A stretch of DNA of 13,262 nucleotides from Pelagibacterales bacterium MED-G43 (GTDB lineage Bacteria > Pseudomonadota > Alphaproteobacteria > Pelagibacterales > Pelagibacteraceae): assembly GCA_002457475.1 (NCBI GenBank), contig NTJK01000016.1, forward strand, positions 1 to 13,262, given 5' to 3'. The notes under the pieces were generated by a model. It had not been told where the DNA came from and searched no databases. It saw nothing but the letters and a program-made list of their open reading frames with translations. Made by a program: the position numbers and the translations under genes. How positions within the stretch are numbered: position 1 is the stretch's first letter; the number at the start of each line of letters is the position of its first letter. Positions 8,940 to 13,262 of this stretch are shown piece by piece.

Positions 8940-10393
8940 AGATAAACATTAGTTTTAAAGAATTTAAAAAAAATCATTCTAAAAAAAAGCACCAAATTTT
9001 ATTTAGAGCAAGGTTTTGTAATCAATATTACAAAGTTGAAAACTTATTTAGATTTCTTTTAGCTGAAAAAAATAGTTTTATTTTTGAGTCAGTAGAAAAA
9101 GGAACTATTAAGGGTCGTTATACTATAATCGGTCTTAACCCTGATAAAATATGGGATATTAATAAGAACATAATAATACTTAATAGATCAGGTAATAAAA
9201 CTAAAATTAAATCTGATCCTTTAAAATTTATAAATAAACTCATTGAAGAATTTAAGATTAAAATTCCAAATCAATTACCTTCTATGTCTTCAATGCTAGT
9301 AGGTTATTTTTCCTATGATGTTATTCGTTATATAGAAAGGATTTCCGATAATTGTAAGGATGATCTTAAAATACCCGATGTAAGATTATCTCGGCCTAAA
9401 AATTTAATTATTTATGACAACGTTAAAAAAAAGATTTTTTATGTAGAGAATGTTTATGCAGATACAAAAATTAAAAATTATGAGGAAGAATACCGTTCGA
9501 TTAATAAGAGATTTGATTTATATGAAAATTTTGAAAATATAAAGCTTCCTGAACAATTTACATTTAAACACAATAAAAATTTTATAAAATCAAATACTTC
9601 CAAAGAAAAATTTAAATCACTCGTTAAAAAAGCAAAAACATACATTGAAAAAGGAGATGTTTTTCAAGTTGTTTTAAGTCAGAGGTTTGAAAGAAAAATT
9701 AATAAAACACCAATCGAGATCTATAACTATTTAAGAAAATCTAACCCCTCGCCATTTATGTTCTATTTTAATTATAAAGATTTTAATATTTTAGGCAGCA
9801 GTCCAGAAATATTAGTTAGACTTAGAAAAGGAGAGGTAACGATTAGACCTATTGCTGGCACTAGACCCAGAGGAAAGAATGATAAAGATGATAAAAAATA
9901 TGAATTAGAACTTCTAAAAGATAAAAAAGAATTGGCAGAACATTTAATGTTATTAGACCTTGGAAGAAATGATGTTGGTAAAGTATCTAAAGTAAATACA
10001 GTTAAAGTTACTGAAAAGTTTAAAGTCGAAAGATATTCTCATGTAATGCACATCGTCTCTAATGTTATAGGTAAATTTAACAACAAATTCTCATTGTTTG
10101 AGACTTTATTATCGGGCTTTCCAGCTGGTACTGTAAGTGGTGCGCCCAAGATTAGAGCTATGGAAATTATTGATGAATTAGAGAAAAATAAAAGGAAATT
10201 ATATGCAGGTGGTATAGGTTATTTCACACCTAATGGTGAGTTTGACACGTGTATAGCTTTAAGAACTGCCCTAATTAAAAATAAGAAATTCTATGTACAG
10301 GCTGGCGCTGGTGTGGTTGCGGATAGTAAACCTGAAAAAGAGTATGCGGAAACAGTAAATAAAGCTAAAGCATTAATGAAAGCAGTCGATTAA
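8936..10393 (+). CDS. trpE: Anthranilate synthase component I
   Basis: A 485-residue chorismate-using subunit that, with TrpG, makes anthranilate, the first committed step of tryptophan synthesis. The N-terminal part holds FESVEKGTIKGRYTIIG (50-66), corresponding to the LLES region that binds tryptophan for feedback inhibition. The chorismate-binding domain has GDVFQVVLSQRF (240-251), GSSPEILVR (287-295), PIAGTRPRG (305-313), DLGRNDVGKVS (341-351), YSHVMHI (367-373), GAPKIRAMEIIDELE (402-416) and YAGGIGYF (423-430). All expected blocks are present and in order. The start overlaps the ppiD stop (ATGA) and the stop abuts the trpG ATG with no gap, so translational coupling is likely. PabB is a related family, but pairing with trpG, trpD and trpC settles the role. 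Confidence 0.97.
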   Translation: MKINISFKEFKKNHSKKKHQILFRARFCNQYYKVENLFRFLLAEKNSFIFESVEKGTIKGRYTIIGLNPDKIWDINKNIIILNRSGNKTKIKSDPLKFINKLIEEFKIKIPNQLPSMSSMLVGYFSYDVIRYIERISDNCKDDLKIPDVRLSRPKNLIIYDNVKKKIFYVENVYADTKIKNYEEEYRSINKRFDLYENFENIKLPEQFTFKHNKNFIKSNTSKEKFKSLVKKAKTYIEKGDVFQVVLSQRFERKINKTPIEIYNYLRKSNPSPFMFYFNYKDFNILGSSPEILVRLRKGEVTIRPIAGTRPRGKNDKDDKKYELELLKDKKELAEHLMLLDLGRNDVGKVSKVNTVKVTEKFKVERYSHVMHIVSNVIGKFNNKFSLFETLLSGFPAGTVSGAPKIRAMEIIDELEKNKRKLYAGGIGYFTPNGEFDTCIALRTALIKNKKFYVQAGAGVVADSKPEKEYAETVNKAKALMKAVD

Positions 10394-10960
10394 ATGAAAA
10401 TTTTATTAATAGATAACTACGATAGCTTTACTTATAATTTATATCACTACATTTCTAATTTTAAAAAAAATATTGAAGTTATAAGAAATGATAAAATTAA
10501 TGGAAAAACAATTTTAAAAAAGAAATATGATAAGATTGTTATTTCTCCAGGACCTGGTAACCCCAATCAGGCTGGAAATTGTTTAAAAATAGTCAAAGAA
10601 GTGCACAAAAAAATACCTATCCTAGGAGTTTGTCTAGGTCATCAAATCATTGGTCAAGTTTTTGGTGGAAAAATTGTGAGAGCTAAAAATTTAATGCATG
10701 GAAAAACTAGTAAAATTAAGCATGAAGGAAAAGGTCTTTTTAGTAATATTAAAAATAATTTCGAAGCCACGAGATATCACAGTCTTACAGTAGATCGTAA
10801 AAAGTTCCCAAAAGACTTGATTATTACCGCAGAAACTAAGAATAAGACAATCATGGGGTTGATGCATAAAGATTATAATATTCACGGGTTTCAGTTTCAT
10901 CCAGAAAGTATAAGTACTAAAATGGGTATGAAATTAATTAAAAATTTTATCTCTAATTAA
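10394..10960 (+). CDS. trpG: Anthranilate synthase component II, glutamine amidotransferase
   Basis: A 188-residue class I glutamine amidotransferase that supplies ammonia to TrpE. The catalytic triad is readable: C80 in GVCLGHQ, with H169 and E171 in QFHPES. Other family markers are LLIDNYDSFTYNL at the N-terminus, ISPGPGNP (50-57) and the RYHSLTV strand (127-133). The length is standard for a free-standing subunit, so TrpE and TrpG are separate here, unlike the fused TrpEG of some rhizobia. The ATG follows the trpE TAA directly. In organisms without a separate pabA, one such protein can serve both TrpE and PabB; the window cannot show whether that is so here. Confidence 0.96.
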   Translation: MKILLIDNYDSFTYNLYHYISNFKKNIEVIRNDKINGKTILKKKYDKIVISPGPGNPNQAGNCLKIVKEVHKKIPILGVCLGHQIIGQVFGGKIVRAKNLMHGKTSKIKHEGKGLFSNIKNNFEATRYHSLTVDRKKFPKDLIITAETKNKTIMGLMHKDYNIHGFQFHPESISTKMGMKLIKNFISN

Positions 10961-10961
10961 C

Positions 10962-11957
10962 ATGTCTGATACAGTAAATAAATTAAAGCAAGGTCAAAAC
11001 CTCTCTTTTGAGGAAAGCAAAAGTTTATTTTCAGATTTAATGGAGGGTAAATATGCTGAAAATCAAATTATTGAAACTCTAGAATCTTTGATAAAAAAAG
11101 GTGAAACAAAAGATGAATTAGCGGGAGGTATTTTTATTTTAAGAGATAAAGCAACAAAAGTTTCTGCTGATACAAACACCATTGATACTTGTGGAACTGG
11201 TGGTGATGGTCAAAATTCTTTAAATATTTCAACTGCCGCTGCAATAGTTTTAGCTAGTATGGGAGTTAAAGTAGCAAAACATGGTAATAAAGCTGTTTCA
11301 TCTAACTGTGGTTCAGCAGATGTTTTGGAAGCTTTAAAAATAAATATACATTTAAAACCTAATGAGGCAGAAGAAAGTATAAAAATTTTTAATTTTGCTT
11401 TTATGTTTGCTCCAAATTATCACTCGGCCATGAAACATGTGGGGCCTGCCAGAAAAAAAATGGGTAAGAAAACAATTTTTAACTTAATTGGTCCTTTAAG
11501 TAGTCCAGCTCAAGTTAAAAGACAAGTTATAGGTGTTTTTGACAAAAAATGGATGAAACCTTTTGCTGAAGCTTTAAAAGAAAATAATGTTGTGCACGCT
11601 TATATTGTTCATAGCAATGATGGAATGGATGAGATTTCACCATTTACAAAAACTAATATTGTGGAATTAAAAGATGGTAAAATAAATGAATTTACAATTG
11701 ATCCTAAAGATCTTGGAATAAGTGCAAGCAATAAAGAAAATATAAAAGGTAAAAATGCAGAATACAATGCAGAAAAAATTATAGAAATATACAAAGGAAC
11801 TTCTAATGAATTTTCACAATCTGTTGCTTTAAATACTGCGGCTGGATTAATCGTTTCAGGAAAAGAAAATGATTTTAATAATGCTTTTGATAAAGCTACC
11901 AAACATCTAAGTTCTGGTAAAGTTTTTGAACATTTGACAAAATTACAATCAAAATAA
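10962..11957 (+). CDS. trpD: Anthranilate phosphoribosyltransferase
   Basis: A 331-residue enzyme that joins anthranilate to PRPP, giving phosphoribosyl-anthranilate. The PRPP-binding glycine-rich loop DTCGTGGDG (75-83) is intact, followed by NISTAAA, KHGNKAVSSNCGSADVLEAL (107-126), the anthranilate-site segment HSAMKHVGPARKKMGKKTIFN (154-174) with LIGPL, and DGMDE (220-224), whose acidic pair binds magnesium in known structures. Length and domain order (small helical N-terminal domain, then the alpha/beta domain) are typical. It begins one base after the trpG stop, and its own TAA shares a base with the trpC ATG. There is no fusion to TrpG, unlike the TrpGD of enteric bacteria. Confidence 0.97.
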   Translation: MSDTVNKLKQGQNLSFEESKSLFSDLMEGKYAENQIIETLESLIKKGETKDELAGGIFILRDKATKVSADTNTIDTCGTGGDGQNSLNISTAAAIVLASMGVKVAKHGNKAVSSNCGSADVLEALKINIHLKPNEAEESIKIFNFAFMFAPNYHSAMKHVGPARKKMGKKTIFNLIGPLSSPAQVKRQVIGVFDKKWMKPFAEALKENNVVHAYIVHSNDGMDEISPFTKTNIVELKDGKINEFTIDPKDLGISASNKENIKGKNAEYNAEKIIEIYKGTSNEFSQSVALNTAAGLIVSGKENDFNNAFDKATKHLSSGKVFEHLTKLQSK

Positions 11958-12751
11958 TGACTAATGTATTAGATAAAATTATCGAGGATAAAAAAGAGTT
12001 TTTGAAAAAAATTAAAAAGACAATTTCTTTAGATGCTATTGAAAATAAAATCAAATCTTTAAATAACTTTTTAAATTTTAAAGAAGTTATAGCCAATAAT
12101 ACAAGCGTATCGCTGATAACTGAAATAAAAAAAGCAAGCCCTTCTGCTGGTGAATTAGTAAAAGATTTTAATCATTTGAATATTGCAAAGATGTACGTAG
12201 ATAACGGTGCTACCTGCCTTTCGGTTTTAACTGAAGAAAAACACTTTCTTGGTAAACTTGATTATATAAGAGATATTAAAAATAAATTTAAAATTCCTAT
12301 TTTAGCTAAAGATTTTTTTATCGATCCTTACCAAATTGCTTTATCTAAAAGTTATGGAAGTGATTGCATTTTAATCATAGTTTCCGCTTTAGACTCTAAA
12401 CTAGCAGATGAAATTTATGCTGAAGCAATAAGACATAAACTTTCAGTAATAGTTGAAGTACATGATAATAAAGAAGCTGAAAGTGCTTTGAGGTACGAAA
12501 ATGCTTTAATTGGAATTAATAATAGAAATTTAAAAACACTAGATATCTCTATTAATAATACAATTTCTATTTTTGAAACTTTAAAAGAGCATAAAGGCCC
12601 TATCATTTCAGAAAGTGGAATTAAGAATGAAACTGATGCTAAATATATTTATGAAAAGACAGGAATTAAAAATTTTCTAATTGGTGAATCACTTTTAAAA
12701 TCTGACAATCCTGCTGAATTATTGAAAAAATTTACTCAAATAATTCAATAA
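11957..12751 (+). CDS. trpC: Indole-3-glycerol phosphate synthase
   Basis: A 264-residue TIM-barrel enzyme that closes the ring of carboxyphenylamino-deoxyribulose phosphate to form indole-3-glycerol phosphate. By motif, the active-site residues are E56 and K58 in ITEIKKASPS, K118 in ILAKDFF, E167 in VEVHD, N188 in GINNRNL and S218 in ISESGI, followed by the phosphate-binding LIGES (241-245). The segment after ASPS reads AGEL, where many proteobacterial enzymes have KG, a minor substitution at residue 64. It is not fused to TrpF, and neither trpF nor trpBA follows, so the last steps of the pathway are encoded elsewhere. The start overlaps the trpD stop (TAATG). The next gene is lexA, after 70 bp. 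Confidence 0.97.
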   Translation: MTNVLDKIIEDKKEFLKKIKKTISLDAIENKIKSLNNFLNFKEVIANNTSVSLITEIKKASPSAGELVKDFNHLNIAKMYVDNGATCLSVLTEEKHFLGKLDYIRDIKNKFKIPILAKDFFIDPYQIALSKSYGSDCILIIVSALDSKLADEIYAEAIRHKLSVIVEVHDNKEAESALRYENALIGINNRNLKTLDISINNTISIFETLKEHKGPIISESGIKNETDAKYIYEKTGIKNFLIGESLLKSDNPAELLKKFTQIIQ

Positions 12752-12766
12752 AATAAGGGCTTATTT
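12751..12766 (+). terminator. Weak inverted repeat at the end of trpC
   Basis: AAATAAG (12751-12757) and CTTATTT (12760-12766) form a perfect 7-bp inverted repeat beginning on the last base of the trpC stop. The loop is only GG, so a real hairpin would open at least the inner G-C pair, and the stem is mostly A-T. The sequence after it (CAAGTTGTAATTT) is not a clean U-tract. It could be a remnant or poor terminator between trpC and lexA, or chance in AT-rich DNA. Confidence 0.25.
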
Positions 12767-12784
12767 CAAGTTGTAATTTAAATA

Positions 12785-12799
12785 GAACTTTTATAGAAC
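12785..12799 (+). promoter_or_regulatory. Probable LexA operator (SOS box), GAAC-N7-GAAC
   Basis: GAAC at 12785-12788 and GAAC at 12796-12799 are separated by exactly seven bases; on the other strand this reads GTTC-N7-GTTC, the direct-repeat LexA box of alphaproteobacteria. It lies 22 bp before the lexA ATG. Possible promoter hexamers, TTGTAA (12771-12776) and TATAGA (12792-12797, spacing 15), would be covered by the box, so binding would block transcription and give the usual LexA autoregulation. A further GTTC half-site at 12817-12820 sits next to the start codon. The spacing and location are seen directly; binding is inferred. Confidence 0.75.
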
Positions 12800-12821
12800 A
12801 TAGATGTACGAGGTTTGTTCT

Positions 12822-13262
12822 ATGCTTACAAAAAAACAAAAAAACTTACTTATATTCATAAATAAGAAGATTAGATCTTCTGGAATATCTCCATCATATG
12901 AAGAGATGAAAAATTCACTCAACCTTAAGTCGAAATCAGGAATTCATAGATTAATATCAGCTTTAGAAGAGCGAGGATTTGTAAAAAGATTAGCACATAA
13001 AGCTAGAGCTTTAGAAGTTGTCAAATTACCAGAAAATGCAAGTGCTAACGATATTTTTAATACTTTTACACCAAGCGTTATAAAAGGTGGGCTAGATAAA
13101 GAAAAAACAAAATCAACTGATGTATCTGTTTTAGGAAGTATTGCAGCTGGAACTCCGATTGAAGCTATTCAACAAGAAGTTGATAGAGTAGCTTTACCTG
13201 AAGATTTGCAGAATAATGGTGAACACTATGGATTAAAAGTTAAAGGTGACTCAATGATTGAA
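12822..13262 (+). CDS. lexA: LexA repressor, N-terminal 147 residues (cut by window end)
   Basis: The frame is open from the ATG at 12822 to the right edge. The winged-helix DNA-binding domain (about 1-65) has the alphaproteobacterial form: GISPSYEEMKNSLNLKSKSG (21-40) followed by IHRLISALEERGFVKR and ARALEV. After a linker (about 70-100) comes the self-cleavage region VLGSIAAGTPIEA (103-115), with the Ala109-Gly110 bond, and then VKGDSMIE (140-147), where S144 is the nucleophile. The catalytic lysine and the end of the S24-type peptidase domain lie beyond the window. LexA represses DNA-damage genes until RecA on single-stranded DNA triggers its cleavage. The upstream GAAC-N7-GAAC site suggests autorepression. 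A spacer of 70 bp separates it from trpC, so it probably has its own promoter. Confidence 0.97.
   Translation, partial: MLTKKQKNLLIFINKKIRSSGISPSYEEMKNSLNLKSKSGIHRLISALEERGFVKRLAHKARALEVVKLPENASANDIFNTFTPSVIKGGLDKEKTKSTDVSVLGSIAAGTPIEAIQQEVDRVALPEDLQNNGEHYGLKVKGDSMIE

Noticed and set aside
11609..11902. Open minus-strand frame of 97 codons opposite trpD
   Set aside because: It lies wholly within conserved trpD coding sequence and has no recognisable motif. The minus-strand frames at 8627-8845, 10691-10900, 11896-12096 and 12415-12606 were rejected for the same reason: they lie opposite conserved coding sequence.

Overview
The window looks like a chromosomal core-gene region of an alphaproteobacterium of the SAR11 / Pelagibacterales type. 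The reasons are very low GC with lysine codons almost all AAA, gene junctions of a few bases or overlapping stop/start codons, alphaproteobacterial gene order (tpiA-secG-pyrG-kdsA-eno-ftsB ... lipA-ratA; ppiD-trpE-trpG-trpD-trpC-lexA), and a direct-repeat GAAC-N7-GAAC site before lexA, which is the alphaproteobacterial SOS-box form. The lineage is inferred from these features, not from a database comparison.

Layout. Positions 1-663 (+) hold the 3' end of pgpA (phospholipid synthesis) and, overlapping it by one base, a stand-alone CinA C-terminal domain amidase (pncC). Positions 647-7418 (-) form one long, almost gap-free leftward cluster. In transcription order it is tpiA, secG, pyrG, kdsA, eno, ftsB, lipA, a RatA/COQ10-like START protein, and an unrecognised 103-residue membrane protein whose 3' end overlaps pncC antisense by 17 bp. 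A 63-bp divergent spacer (7419-7481) separates this from a rightward cluster: ppiD-like chaperone, trpE, trpG, trpD, trpC, then a 70-bp spacer carrying a LexA box and the first 147 codons of lexA, cut by the window end.

How the genes work together. The leftward cluster mixes glycolysis (TpiA, Eno), PEP use for the LPS sugar Kdo (KdsA), CTP supply (PyrG, which also feeds CMP-Kdo formation), protein export (SecG), division (FtsB), lipoate synthesis (LipA) and quinone-linked respiration (RatA/COQ10). The rightward cluster makes anthranilate from chorismate and carries it to indole-3-glycerol phosphate. TrpF, TrpA and TrpB are not in the window.

I found no mobile element, CRISPR array, tRNA or rRNA, and nothing that looks like a new defence or biosynthetic system. 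No gene-free stretch exceeds about 70 bp. The points worth a second look are modest: the LexA box; a PpiD homologue with no recognisable parvulin core; an unusual GHSDNR motif in triosephosphate isomerase; metal-type ligands in KdsA; an A13 run at the start of ftsB; the absence of genes often found at two junctions (pdh genes before lipA, moaC-moeA before lexA); and the unknown membrane protein that ends antisense to pncC.
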